From the NCBI GenBank assembly GCA_020345785.1, contig CP070771.1:2924796-2950675 (forward strand): a stretch of DNA of 25,880 bases, in the 5' to 3' direction. The first letter of the stretch is position 1. Every line of letters starts with the position of its first letter. The notes under the pieces are model-generated. The model saw nothing but the letters and a program-made list of their open reading frames with translations. It was not told the origin of the DNA and did no database searches. The position numbers and the translations under genes were made by a program. Of the stretch, positions 8,291 through 15,984 are shown piece by piece. This stretch comes from Desulfobacterales bacterium. GTDB lineage: Bacteria > Desulfobacterota > Desulfobacteria > Desulfobacterales > JAFDCJ01.

Positions 8291-8362
8291 TTTGCCCTCC
8301 CCTGCATTTTGTCTGCTTTTGAATGAGTTTCAGGACACCTCTTACGAAACTTCGCCATAAAA

Positions 8363-8391
8363 GGTTTCAGGTTTCGGGTGTCAGGTGTCAG
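8363..8391. repeat. GGTGTCA-type spacer repeat
   Basis: GGTTTCAGGTTTCGGGTGTC followed by AGGTGTCAG gives a degenerate 7-10-base period. It lies in the 224-bp gap between marR and the molybdoenzyme gene. Confidence 0.4.
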
Positions 8392-8437
8392 CGTATTCAG
8401 CTGCGAATTACACTGAAGATATGAAAAATCCCCCCCG

Positions 8438-8457
8438 CCCCCTTTAGAAAAGGGGGG
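8438..8457 (-). terminator. GC-rich hairpin after marR, possible terminator or REP-like sequence
   Basis: The arms CCCCCTTT and AAAGGGGG pair around a 3-base loop. On the minus strand the stem follows the marR stop by about 60 bases and is followed, after a G-run, by ATTTTT. This could end the marR transcript. C-run/G-run elements of this form are also dispersed repeats in many bacteria, so the terminator reading is tentative. Confidence 0.4.
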
Positions 8458-8484
8458 AGTACAATGGTACCATCCCCATTTTAA

Positions 8485-8496
8485 TTTGTATACAAA
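8485..8496. promoter_or_regulatory. Candidate MarR operator, distal copy (before the molybdoenzyme gene)
   Basis: A perfect 12-base palindrome, TTTGTATACAAA. It lies 19 bases past the marR stop and about 195 bases before the start of the molybdopterin oxidoreductase gene, on the same strand. It matches the sequence before marR at 11 of 12 positions. Confidence 0.55.
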
Positions 8497-8514
8497 ATAT
8501 TATGTCCAAAAAAA

Positions 8515-8931
8515 TTATGACTTCTGAAAATCCCGCAGGAGCCTTTTTAACAGGACTCTTTCCTCCAGGGTGAATGTTTGCAGCAAATCCTCATTGGTTT
8601 GATCCCTTGCCTTCGACAGCTTGGGTTTTAAATCCCTGCTTTTTTGAGTGAGAAAAATTCGCAAAACCCTTTTGTCCTCGGAATCGGGTTCTTTTGTCAC
8701 CCATTCGCCGGTCGCCAGGCGATCCAGCACGCCGGACAGGGTGGCACCGTCGAAAACCAGCTTTTTACCAATGTCTTTGGCTGAAAGGCCGTCTTCGTGC
8801 CAGAGCGCTTCGATCACCAGGTGCTGTATCGGCGTCAGTCCGTAAGATTGCAGACGCCTCTTAAAATCACCGTGGGCTTTCTGATACGCTTTGGCCAGCA
8901 GGAATATGATGCAGTCGTCGTATGTATTCAT
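8515..8931 (-). CDS. MarR-family transcriptional regulator
   Basis: A 138-residue protein with the MarR winged-helix layout: helix 1 for dimerisation (DDCIIFLLAKAYQKAHGDF), the recognition region GLSAKDIGKKLVFDGATLSGVLDRLATGEWV (about residues 48-78, read in pieces), and the wing D-S-E-D-K-R-V-L-R-I-F-L-T (about 83-95), whose D-x-R core is the family hallmark. It should bind a palindromic operator as a homodimer and release it on binding a small ligand or on oxidation. There is no clear ribosome site before the ATG at 8931. Two near-identical palindromes (8941-8952 and 8485-8496) suggest that it represses itself and the downstream molybdoenzyme gene. The ligand is unknown. Confidence 0.88.
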   Translation of the reverse strand: MNTYDDCIIFLLAKAYQKAHGDFKRRLQSYGLTPIQHLVIEALWHEDGLSAKDIGKKLVFDGATLSGVLDRLATGEWVTKEPDSEDKRVLRIFLTQKSRDLKPKLSKARDQTNEDLLQTFTLEERVLLKRLLRDFQKS

Positions 8932-8940
8932 GACAATTAT

Positions 8941-8952
8941 TTCGTATACAAA
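8941..8952. promoter_or_regulatory. Candidate MarR operator, promoter-proximal copy
   Basis: TTCGTATACAAA, a palindrome with one mismatched pair, 10-21 bases before the marR start codon. It lies just downstream of the candidate -10 box, where a bound dimer would block transcription start. Confidence 0.55.
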
Positions 8953-8979
8953 TTAATTCAAATACGATCTGTCTGTCAA
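8952..8979 (-). promoter_or_regulatory. Candidate sigma-70 promoter of marR
   Basis: Read on the minus strand: TTGACA (8974-8979), a 16-base spacer, then ATTAAT (8952-8957). The -35 is perfect and the -10 matches four of six positions. The candidate operator follows directly. Confidence 0.45.
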
Positions 8980-9074
8980 GCAAAAAATGGAGTCCCGCGT
9001 GAAATCAAATGCTAAAACCTTCTCAATTCTCATCCCGATAGATCGGGGTGGCTCATGAATGGAGTTGCAGCGGA

Positions 9075-11843
9075 CTACCAGGCGAAAACTGAAACGTCGT
9101 CAAACATCAGCTTGTCGCCGTTTTTCATGTCCTCTGAGTTATTGGTGTGAAAAAGTATTTTGAAAGGCACGGTGTTTTTAAATTGGGTGAGATTGTAATA
9201 TTGGCCGCAGTGATTGCCGGCGTCGTTTTTTTCCCTGAATGTTTCAATGACCTGCCAGGCAGAGCCGGTCCACACCATGAAGCTAACCCAATCCTGTCTG
9301 TCATTGTCGAAGTGGTCTCGTTTATGTTTGAAGAATGCCCACACTTCGGTTTTATCTGATAAATCCCCCACGTCGCGCGCTAACCAGTGGTCTTCTTTGT
9401 CATCGGACTCTTTACCGAATTTATACCACCCGCTATTGTCGATGCTGCATACAAATTCATCACCACATTGACCATCGCCGCCATCGTACCAGCATGAGTC
9501 CCAGGTGGTGAACTCCTGGCGGCATCGATCGTCGCTGTCGAAGCCCTCGAAATAATACGTGTCCGTTGGAGAAAAATCCGGATGGTGTCCCTGCCATATG
9601 ATTTGTGCCAGTTTCAGCTGCCCTAAACGGTTGGGGTGGTAGCAGTCAAGACGGGAGATGAAGTACGGCCGGATGAGGTCCGCGCTGTACCACAAGATTT
9701 GGGTGAAATTGATATCCACCCCGTTGCGTCCCTGGTATTGGGCGGCTTTTTGCTCCATTAAATCGTTCAGTGATTTGTTGAAGCGACGGGCTTCTTCCCT
9801 CTCCGCCTGGGTGCTGCGGCTGTCGAGCATGCGGCCGCAGGGCGCATCAGAATCAAAAGTTTTCTGGAATTCATTTAAATATATATCCAGCAACTGGTCT
9901 AGGATTTCGTCAGGCAGTAATTCACAAACATAGCCGAGTTCGCCGATACATAGACTGTTTTTCGCATCTCCCTGGAGCCTGTCGGAGCTAAAATCCAGAT
10001 TCCAGAGGTACTGGCATTCTTTGAGGGCATGATCATGTTTGCGATGCACCATCAAATCTCGAAATTTCGAAATATCAGAAACGCCGGACCAGTATATCTT
10101 TCCGCTCAATGGAAGTTTTTCACTCAATAACATCAGGACATCGTCGATGTGCCCTGCAATCCGGCCCAGATCGTTATCCCACTGCTCATCGGGTCCATCG
10201 CCAAAAGGCTGAAAAGTGGAACTTTTGGTCAGCACAATTTTATCCAGCCTGAATCCGTCCTCATGCATCCAGATGTTGATGGTGTTTAGGCCGGGATACA
10301 AAATATCGATGGTCGCAACCGTATCACTCTCCGTGCGGTTGCTCCAATCCCAGGAATTATATGTATTAATTTTGACCCTTTCGCCGTCGGCGTAGCTTAT
10401 TCCGTCTACTCCTACGTGAATCGTGTCACCGGTTTTATCGGCGGCATAACCGCGAATCCACACATAATAGGTTCCCGTCGCGATGAAGTTGACATTGTAG
10501 TCCAGGCGGGGCCCCAATGTCGCGTCGTAGGAAGTCCCATTGTCGGGAAGCGCCCTTAAGGCTGCGCCCCCGGAATAGCCGACCTGGTAATCCGGCTCCC
10601 AGCGGTGAAATCCTTGTGTTTGGAGATTATGATAGTGCTCCGTTTCGATGCTCACTAGACCACCGCCGGAGGACTCCTGTCTAAAAATTCCGCGCGTGCC
10701 TTCTGTCGGACCGTCATTCGAAGGAAACCAATCAGCAGCTGTTGTCAGCACAATTTTATCCAGCCTGAATCCGTCCTCATGCATATAAACATTCAAGGTG
10801 TGCACGCCCTCGGTGGCGACATCGATAAACGCATAGGTTCCATTATCGGTAACATTTGTCCATGACCATTCATTATGGTTCCGGAGCACCATATTTTCAG
10901 CATCATACTGTCTCTGAGCATCAAGACCAATATGAACCGAATCGTCGCCTGAGCCGGTTGCATAACCGCGGATCCAGACATAGTGAATGCCCGTCCTTGC
11001 GAAAGTGACCCGGTAATCCAAACGGGGACCGGTTGTGAGATAAACGGGATAGCCCATGCGGGTTCCGTTGTCCGGCCGGGCCTGGACTGCCGTTAGGGAG
11101 GCTCCTGATTTGCTGCTGTCCGGTTCCCACCGATGGGTTCCGCCCGCAAACCTTTGAATAAAATGTTCCGCCTCAATCGATAAAATGTTGTCGGCAGTGG
11201 TAGGTTGAACAAATGACAAACTCCCATAATCGTGGTTATACTCGGCGCATACGTCGTTGCTGCCTAAATTGATGATCACCTTCCCGATTTGTCCCGCTTG
11301 AATCAGGTTCCGACCCCGATCGAGGGCGTCTTTCCACTCATCCCCGTCCCTTGAAGTATTGTAGACGGTGCCGCTACAAACGCGGCTCGCGATGGACCAT
11401 GGTTGAGAGCCACCCAGATAGCTCCAATCCGGATCGTGTGATCCCAGCCTTAAATCGAGGCAGTCCATCAATTCCCGGTGATCCCCCAGCGTCCGATCAC
11501 AGGCGTCATTGGCGTGCGTCGCCGCCCCGATACTGTCACCTAATACCAGACATTCAATTCCCCCATCATCCACCCGTCCGAAAACCTCGGCAAACGTCTC
11601 CAAGTCATCCTCATCGACATCACCGTCAGAATAATTAAAGGGATGGATATCTCCGGCACAGTGAGAAAGAGAACCACAGTCTTTGCGACCGAATTCCCTA
11701 TTCATGATCGCCAGGTCAATTCCGTCGACATCCCCGTCGACATCGAAATCTTCTTCAACCTGGGCAAAAATTTCGAAGGAAAGAAAAGCCGTGAAAATCA
11801 GACTTAAACCGGTAAAAAGGAGTATCTTGCGCATCAGGAACAT
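9075..11843 (-). CDS. Secreted SGNH/GDSL hydrolase with dockerin-like repeats and two inserted carbohydrate-binding-like modules
   Basis: A 922-residue protein. Residues 1-28 form a signal peptide (hydrophobic core, cleavage near FA-Q). Met4 (ATG at 11832-11834) is the better start, because AAGGA lies 8-9 bases before it but touches Met1. Residues 33-90 hold one good Ca-binding dockerin-like loop, DVDGDVDGIDL, and a second, degenerate one, SDGDVDEDDL. The SGNH catalytic motifs follow: G102-D-S104 (nucleophile), G194-S-N-D197 and, far downstream, D733-C-Y-H736. Between them sit two tandem modules (about 220-367 and 397-539) of SIEAEH...MHEDGFRLDKIVL type, resembling the C-terminal domain of GH115 or CBM6/35. 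Residues 760-922 form a Cys- and Asp-rich beta-rich tail. It is probably an extracellular esterase acting on polysaccharide substituents; the substrate is inferred. Confidence 0.72.
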   Translation of the reverse strand: MFLMRKILLFTGLSLIFTAFLSFEIFAQVEEDFDVDGDVDGIDLAIMNREFGRKDCGSLSHCAGDIHPFNYSDGDVDEDDLETFAEVFGRVDDGGIECLVLGDSIGAATHANDACDRTLGDHRELMDCLDLRLGSHDPDWSYLGGSQPWSIASRVCSGTVYNTSRDGDEWKDALDRGRNLIQAGQIGKVIINLGSNDVCAEYNHDYGSLSFVQPTTADNILSIEAEHFIQRFAGGTHRWEPDSSKSGASLTAVQARPDNGTRMGYPVYLTTGPRLDYRVTFARTGIHYVWIRGYATGSGDDSVHIGLDAQRQYDAENMVLRNHNEWSWTNVTDNGTYAFIDVATEGVHTLNVYMHEDGFRLDKIVLTTAADWFPSNDGPTEGTRGIFRQESSGGGLVSIETEHYHNLQTQGFHRWEPDYQVGYSGGAALRALPDNGTSYDATLGPRLDYNVNFIATGTYYVWIRGYAADKTGDTIHVGVDGISYADGERVKINTYNSWDWSNRTESDTVATIDILYPGLNTINIWMHEDGFRLDKIVLTKSSTFQPFGDGPDEQWDNDLGRIAGHIDDVLMLLSEKLPLSGKIYWSGVSDISKFRDLMVHRKHDHALKECQYLWNLDFSSDRLQGDAKNSLCIGELGYVCELLPDEILDQLLDIYLNEFQKTFDSDAPCGRMLDSRSTQAEREEARRFNKSLNDLMEQKAAQYQGRNGVDINFTQILWYSADLIRPYFISRLDCYHPNRLGQLKLAQIIWQGHHPDFSPTDTYYFEGFDSDDRCRQEFTTWDSCWYDGGDGQCGDEFVCSIDNSGWYKFGKESDDKEDHWLARDVGDLSDKTEVWAFFKHKRDHFDNDRQDWVSFMVWTGSAWQVIETFREKNDAGNHCGQYYNLTQFKNTVPFKILFHTNNSEDMKNGDKLMFDDVSVFAW
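10228..10268. repeat. 41-base direct repeat, copy 1 (end of second binding module)
   Basis: Identical to 10744-10784, 516 bases (172 codons) apart. It encodes the shared MHEDGFRLDKIVLT core of the two tandem modules in the SGNH hydrolase. Confidence 0.85.
10744..10784. repeat. 41-base direct repeat, copy 2 (end of first binding module)
   Basis: Identical to 10228-10268. The rest of the two modules has diverged much more, so either the segment was recently converted or it is strongly constrained. Confidence 0.85.
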
Positions 11844-11895
11844 CCTTTCGATTTGAGATATTCTTTGGGATTCCCTGCAAGAAAATTTGACGTGC

Positions 11896-13032
11896 TTAAT
11901 AATCCGATCTTAGAGACTCGATAAAACTTCTGAAATTCGAATTCCCGGAGGCCGCATATTTGTTTGCTTCAATTGCCGTAACGTCTCCACAGGCAATCAG
12001 CAATTCACAGTGGCTGATCACTTCATTGGCAGCCATCAGGCCGCCAAAACCCTCCAGGAGCTTCTCGTCGAAATGCTCGCGAGCGGTTTCTTCGGCAGTT
12101 TTGGGGCTGCCGCTCAAAATTTCAAGGATGGCTGCGCATCGATCTATGTGGTGCTGAAGCAATTCGTTGACTCTGGCTGCCAAATCAATACCGTTCCACC
12201 GATTGCCGTAGTACAATCGATGAGCCGGAAGTACAATTATTTCAGGGTGTTGATGGGAAATCTCTCCCAGTTTTTTTAAAGATTTGATATACCGCTGCAA
12301 TCCAAAAATGGCTTCCGGTTCGGTGTATCCCGGTTCAATGATTTCCGCGACTTCCGCAAACAACGCCTGGCGGGTGGGCCAAGGTGAAATATCGGGCAGT
12401 ACGATATCCCCTACAATAATTGCCTCATCACCCAGCAGGACCGCCAGGCAGTCCGGGCTGTGACCCGGCAAGTGGTAAGAACGAATATCGCTTGCAAGAT
12501 AATTTTCGCCGTCACCGATTGAATCAACCTGCAAGTCCTGAAGTACGCGATGATACCCCAAACAATTTTTTGACCAGAAGGACTCGGGCATGGGACAATG
12601 CCAGCACTTGGCCGGAAACCTTTCTCTGGTTGCGGACGGAGCCTTTTCAGGATACTGACGGATCAAAAGGTCATAGACGGCATGCGCTTTTACCTTAAGG
12701 CGGCTTGTCTCCACCAGTTCCGCCAAACCGCCGTCATGGTCCTCATGACTGTGGCTGATTAAAACGAAATCCAGATCACCGGACTTTATACCGGCCGTTT
12801 CCATCATGCCGACAAGGTTTTTACCCTGCCCAAATCGTCCGGCATCTACCAGAAAGGGTGTGTTCGCCATGACGGCATAGTTCCAGGTCGGACCCAGATC
12901 CCAATGGCCGCCATAAAAATTTTTAGTCGGCAAACCATATATTTCAAGACCGGACGGCAAGCGGAATTTGACCACCATTTCATTGCCGTTGTCATCGCCT
13001 TGGTTGATTATATTAATTATGCAGTTCTCCAA
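11896..13032 (-). CDS. Metallo-beta-lactamase-fold hydrolase
   Basis: A 378-residue protein with the zinc motif H94-S-H96-E-D98-H99, then LPGHSPDC (third metal His), VGDIVLPDISPW (bridging Asp) and VLPAHRLYY near residue 270. These are the signatures of the MBL-fold hydrolase superfamily. The C-terminal 110 residues are helical (NELLQHHIDRCAAILEIL and the following segment), as in the MBL proteins that carry a small winged-helix-like tail. The usual reactions are thioester, lactone or phosphodiester hydrolysis; the substrate is not evident. The start is a TTG at 13032 with GGAG five bases ahead; an in-frame ATG 18 codons later has no good ribosome site. There is no signal peptide, so it is cytosolic. 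Confidence 0.8.
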   Translation of the reverse strand: MENCIINIINQGDDNGNEMVVKFRLPSGLEIYGLPTKNFYGGHWDLGPTWNYAVMANTPFLVDAGRFGQGKNLVGMMETAGIKSGDLDFVLISHSHEDHDGGLAELVETSRLKVKAHAVYDLLIRQYPEKAPSATRERFPAKCWHCPMPESFWSKNCLGYHRVLQDLQVDSIGDGENYLASDIRSYHLPGHSPDCLAVLLGDEAIIVGDIVLPDISPWPTRQALFAEVAEIIEPGYTEPEAIFGLQRYIKSLKKLGEISHQHPEIIVLPAHRLYYGNRWNGIDLAARVNELLQHHIDRCAAILEILSGSPKTAEETAREHFDEKLLEGFGGLMAANEVISHCELLIACGDVTAIEANKYAASGNSNFRSFIESLRSDY

Positions 13033-13057
13033 AATTGCTCCAGTAGTTGGATTCAGC

Positions 13058-13110
13058 TGTCACAGTTGATACTGAAAGTCAGTGGTCCGTCGTCAATTGT
13101 CAGTTGCTGA
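13058..13110. repeat. CTGACAA-type spacer repeat (reverse orientation)
   Basis: CACAGTTGAT, GTCAGTGGTC, CAATTGTCAGTTGCTGA: on the minus strand this reads as CAACTGACAATTGAC and GACCACTGAC, the same words found at 3421-3449 and 21121-21172. It sits just before the MBL-fold gene and after the PPOX-like gene. Confidence 0.5.
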
Positions 13111-13139
13111 AAAGGAGGAATTGAAGCCTGTAATCTATT

Positions 13140-13559
13140 TTAAATCGATTTCTCCCACCCCTGCCCGAAATCCGCCAGCGGCCTAATTTCGACAATTTCA
13201 AATGTTAGAGCAGCATGCATCATTTTGGCGGCATTTTCTCCCGCATGTTTTGCCACTGCAGCCTTCAATTGATCCAGTTTCTCACCGGAGGTCCGGCAGT
13301 CAGTCATTTTGACGTAGATCCTAACCCCCTTCCAATCCATTATGCTCTCGCCCGGCTCCATGACCATAAAGACCGCCCTCGGATTTTCCTGTAAATTGGC
13401 ATATGTTCGATTGTTGCCAAGACCCATAAAAATTGTCTTTTCATCCACCATGCGGGGTGATCCGAAGTAAGCCGAATTGACTTTGCCGTTCCTATCGGCC
13501 GTACTGAGAGTGCCGAGCCTTGGTTGTTTGTTAAAGTACTTCATCAACTTTTCAGACAT
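13140..13559 (-). CDS. Pyridoxamine 5'-phosphate oxidase-like FMN-binding protein
   Basis: A 139-residue split-barrel flavoprotein. The start RLGTLSTADRNGKVNSAYF (residues 14-32), IFMGLGNNRTYANLQENPRAVFMV (43-66, read in pieces) and the later GVRIYVKMT fit the PNPOx-like family. The N-R-T-x-x-N-L-x-x-N-P pattern is the usual flavin/phosphate segment. It probably acts as a small FMN- or F420-type reductase or flavin-binding protein in the cytosol; the substrate is unknown. It lacks the C-terminal dimerisation region of true PdxH and is shorter. GGAGG lies 7 bases before the ATG at 13559. Confidence 0.78.
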   Translation of the reverse strand: MSEKLMKYFNKQPRLGTLSTADRNGKVNSAYFGSPRMVDEKTIFMGLGNNRTYANLQENPRAVFMVMEPGESIMDWKGVRIYVKMTDCRTSGEKLDQLKAAVAKHAGENAAKMMHAALTFEIVEIRPLADFGQGWEKSI

Positions 13560-13939
13560 CTTAATACCTCCAATTATCTTTCAAAATCCGTTAATCCGCA
13601 GTTAAGTTAACCCTCAAGTTACATAAAATGTTTTCTTGTATTTAGTGCCGTTTTGATGAAAGTCATTGGCAATATTACGTGATCCTGGATACTGGTTTCT
13701 GGATGCCGGATGTTTCTGGATCTCACCCTCGGCGCATTCCGGGATATCCAGTATCCAGTATCCAGCATCCAGCATCGTCCCAGTAATATCGACGCTCTTA
13801 TTTTTAGCCCGCATGAAGAGTAAAACAGATTTATCCAACGTTAGGTTAATAAATAGCAAATCTGCCAGTCCTCAGCCTGCCGCGTCGATGCTTTACGAAG
13901 ACGGGTCCTCACAACTCAGTCCTCAGTACTCAGTCCTCA
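13560..13939. other. 380-bp gap between PPOX-like and PaaI-like genes: repeats only
   Basis: No gene is supported. It contains the palindromic spacer repeat at 13685-13778 and the start of the CAGTCCTCA tandem repeat at 13905-13979. The remaining 13779-13904 stretch is AT-rich with no recognised element. Confidence 0.5.
13685..13778. repeat. CTGGATACTGG inverted spacer repeat, copy 1
   Basis: The left arm begins CTGGATACTGGTTTCTGGAT (13685-13704). The right arm (13743-13776) has the words ATCCAGTATCCAG and CAGCATCCAGCATC, the reverse complement theme. The same 20 bases recur exactly at 23506-23525. Confidence 0.7.
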
Positions 13940-13979
13940 TCACTCAGTCCTCGTTACCCAGTCCTCAGACTGCAGTCCT
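13905..13979. repeat. CAGTCCTCA tandem spacer repeat overlapping the PaaI-like 3' end
   Basis: Several degenerate copies of CTCAGTCCTCA follow each other with a spacing of about 10-15 bases. The run enters the last 13 codons of the thioesterase gene. Confidence 0.65.
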
Positions 13980-14434
13980 TTCTCCCGATCTCTCTTAAAA
14001 ATCGCATAGGTTGCCAGGCCTTTGGCAATCAGATTCTGTTCTTCATCCCTGACTTCCACATCGCCGACGGCTGTTTGATTCCCCTTGTGGATGATCTTCG
14101 CCTCAGCAATTAATTCCCCTCCTTTGGCCGGTTTCATATAATTAATCTTCATTTCCAACGTCGAAATATTTTCATTTCGATTTATCATTCCAACCAGAGC
14201 CGTACCCACCGCCGAATCCGCCACCGAAAAAATAGCTCCGCCATGAACCAGTCCAATTGCATTGGTCAATTTTTCATCAATGGGTATTCGCAGCGTGGCC
14301 CAGCCTTTTCTGATTTCCAAAAGCTCCAACCCAAGAAGCGCCCAAAACGGATTTCTGGTCTTCATCCAATTCAGTATCGCCGCTTTAAAACGCGGCGCCA
14401 GTTCTTCATGCTCCGTCATAATCTCCACCATCAT
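13940..14434 (-). CDS. PaaI-family hot-dog thioesterase
   Basis: A 164-residue protein with the PaaI/YdiI signature N-A-I-G-L-V-H-G-G-A-I-F-S-V-A-D-S-A-V-G. The H-G-G-x-x-x-x-x-x-D block supplies the CoA site and the acidic catalytic residue. The downstream INYMKPAKGGELIAEAKIIHKG and AVGDVEVRDEEQNLIAKGLATYAIF (read in pieces) complete the hot-dog fold. The role is hydrolysis of an acyl- or aryl-CoA, probably as a tetramer in the cytosol. Met6 (14419) has GGTGGAG just ahead and may be the real start rather than 14434. The last 13 residues are encoded by the CAGTCCTCA repeat and differ from the conserved family end, so they look like a repeat-derived extension. Confidence 0.82.
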   Translation of the reverse strand: MMVEIMTEHEELAPRFKAAILNWMKTRNPFWALLGLELLEIRKGWATLRIPIDEKLTNAIGLVHGGAIFSVADSAVGTALVGMINRNENISTLEMKINYMKPAKGGELIAEAKIIHKGNQTAVGDVEVRDEEQNLIAKGLATYAIFKRDREKGLQSEDWVTRTE

Positions 14435-14447
14435 CTTAATCTAATAG

Positions 14448-14625
14448 TTAGGACACGGATTTTAACAGATTTGCACGGATATCTGATTAGCATATGATTT
14501 CATAAGTTCATAAATTCTTAGGTAAAGGTATCTTAACTTTTGCAGAGAATCTTAACAGCTCAGTTATATACAAACTAAAGAATTCGTAAAAGATCTGTGG
14601 TATCCGTGTTCATCCGTGTTCGCTT
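14448..14625. repeat. CACGGAT-type spacer repeats flanking a 284-bp gap
   Basis: CACGGATTTTAACAG and TTGCACGGATATCTG lie near 14448-14485; their near-complement ATCCGTGTTCATCCGTGTTC lies near 14602-14621. The words are a familiar type of dispersed intergenic sequence. No gene is visible between them. Confidence 0.45.
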
Positions 14626-14718
14626 CTAATGTGAATTGAGGATCGCCAAACCATTGAACCTCTGAACCTTTGCCTGTGGGGTCGCAGCGCGCAGCGCGAA
14701 GCCTCAAACCCTGAACGG

Positions 14719-15606
14719 TCAGGATAAAAATTCACGAATCAGCGCATTTACCCTTGTGGGTTGTTCGTGACTGACCCAATGGGTACCGTCAGGTATGCGT
14801 TTGACGGTCAGATTTTCGACATATTCCTGTAGTCCGTCCAGGTTGCCGGTGAGGAGCGCCTGGTCCTCTTCGCCCCAGATGACCAAGGTCGGCACCTTTA
14901 CCGCAAGCATTTCAGGCGGCAGATTTAAAATGTTTTTGATCTTTTGAACATCTTCCGGTGACGTGGGCGGATAAAGCGGCGAGGCACGATAGTAATTCAA
15001 GCCGCCGGTCAGGGCGCCGGGCTGCGACCAGGCATCAATATATTTCAAACGGACTTCCTCGGTCATTTCCCACTTGCTGCCGAACTGAAAAAGGACATCC
15101 AACAGCCGGGCATAATTGTTTTCCGCCAGGACCCGTTCTGCTTTGGGGGAACGAAACAACAGCATGTACTGGCTGGCCTTTTGTTGGTCGGGATTATTCA
15201 ATAATTCCCGCGCGAAGACCGCTGGATGCGGGGAATTAACAATAATAAGCTTCTCCAGGCACTCCGGGTGGCGCATGGCAACGGACCAGGCTACCGCCCC
15301 ACCCCAATCGTGGGCCACCAGGATAAACTTTTGATGCCCCAGATGTTCGGCCAACGCCCGCAAGTCTTCAATGAGGCTCCTGGCGTGATAGTCGTTAACA
15401 TCTTCGGGTTTGGCCGACAGGTTATATCCGCGCATGTCGAGTGCCACGGCCTGATGGTCGCTGCCGAACTCGATTAGCTGATTCTCCCACTGGGCCCAGA
15501 ATTCGGGGAACCCGTGGACAAACATGATCAACTTCCCTTGCCCCACGCTCACATAGTGCAGCCTGATGCCGTTGACGTCGGCGAATTGACTCTTGAATTC
15601 TGGCAT
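14719..15606 (-). CDS. Alpha/beta hydrolase, epoxide hydrolase type
   Basis: A 295-residue alpha/beta hydrolase. Numbered from the ATG at 15606: oxyanion motif H31-G-F-P-E, cap-leading motif D-M-R-G-Y-N-L-S-A-K-P (57-67), nucleophile elbow V-A-H-D100-W-G-G, and near the end G-T-H-W-V-S-H-E-Q-P with the catalytic His. Asp at the elbow (not Ser) marks the epoxide hydrolase/haloalkane dehalogenase branch; H-D-W-G-G favours an epoxide hydrolase over fluoroacetate dehalogenase (H-D-R-G). The longer frame to 15735 begins with 43 residues of no family resemblance, whereas 15606 has AAGGAG seven bases ahead, so this start is chosen. It is cytosolic; the substrate is unknown. Confidence 0.82.
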   Translation of the reverse strand: MPEFKSQFADVNGIRLHYVSVGQGKLIMFVHGFPEFWAQWENQLIEFGSDHQAVALDMRGYNLSAKPEDVNDYHARSLIEDLRALAEHLGHQKFILVAHDWGGAVAWSVAMRHPECLEKLIIVNSPHPAVFARELLNNPDQQKASQYMLLFRSPKAERVLAENNYARLLDVLFQFGSKWEMTEEVRLKYIDAWSQPGALTGGLNYYRASPLYPPTSPEDVQKIKNILNLPPEMLAVKVPTLVIWGEEDQALLTGNLDGLQEYVENLTVKRIPDGTHWVSHEQPTRVNALIREFLS

Positions 15607-15984
15607 GACGCATCTCCTTGGTTGCGGAGTAAAGAATCCTGGCCCAGAAGACCCGCCGGCGCGGTTTGACTTCACTCCGGAGCGGTGGTCTTGGCCATAA
15701 GATAATCCATCCCGTGTTCCATTATTCCACGCCATATGCCTACGGCACAGCGAAGCTCCTGTGACTTAGCCTAGAGGACCAGGTTTTCAATGTTAAAATA
15801 AAACCAGCATATTGCGATTGTCTCCGATTTGCAACAACTAACCCGTGCGTCGATGGCTATATGCCTATGTCAAATCCGTGACTGCGGCAAAATTTTGTCC
15901 CTGGTTCTCATTATTCATGTCCGCAGCCAATTTATCTAACCAATTGAAACAAATACAAATAACTTTTTTAGCTGCCCAATGACT

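Noticed and set aside
9034..9046. CCCGAT...ATCGGG hairpin between the SGNH and marR genes as a terminator
   Set aside because: Very short loop and no U-run on the minus strand; it also matches a common dispersed palindrome.
13905..13979. Possible CRISPR array in the CAGTCCTCA repeats
   Set aside because: Units are about 10-15 bases, degenerate and without spacers of constant length; no cas gene is near.
15607..15735. N-terminal extension of the epoxide-hydrolase-type gene to 15735
   Set aside because: The 43 extra residues lack family similarity and the ATG at 15606 has a strong AAGGAG site.
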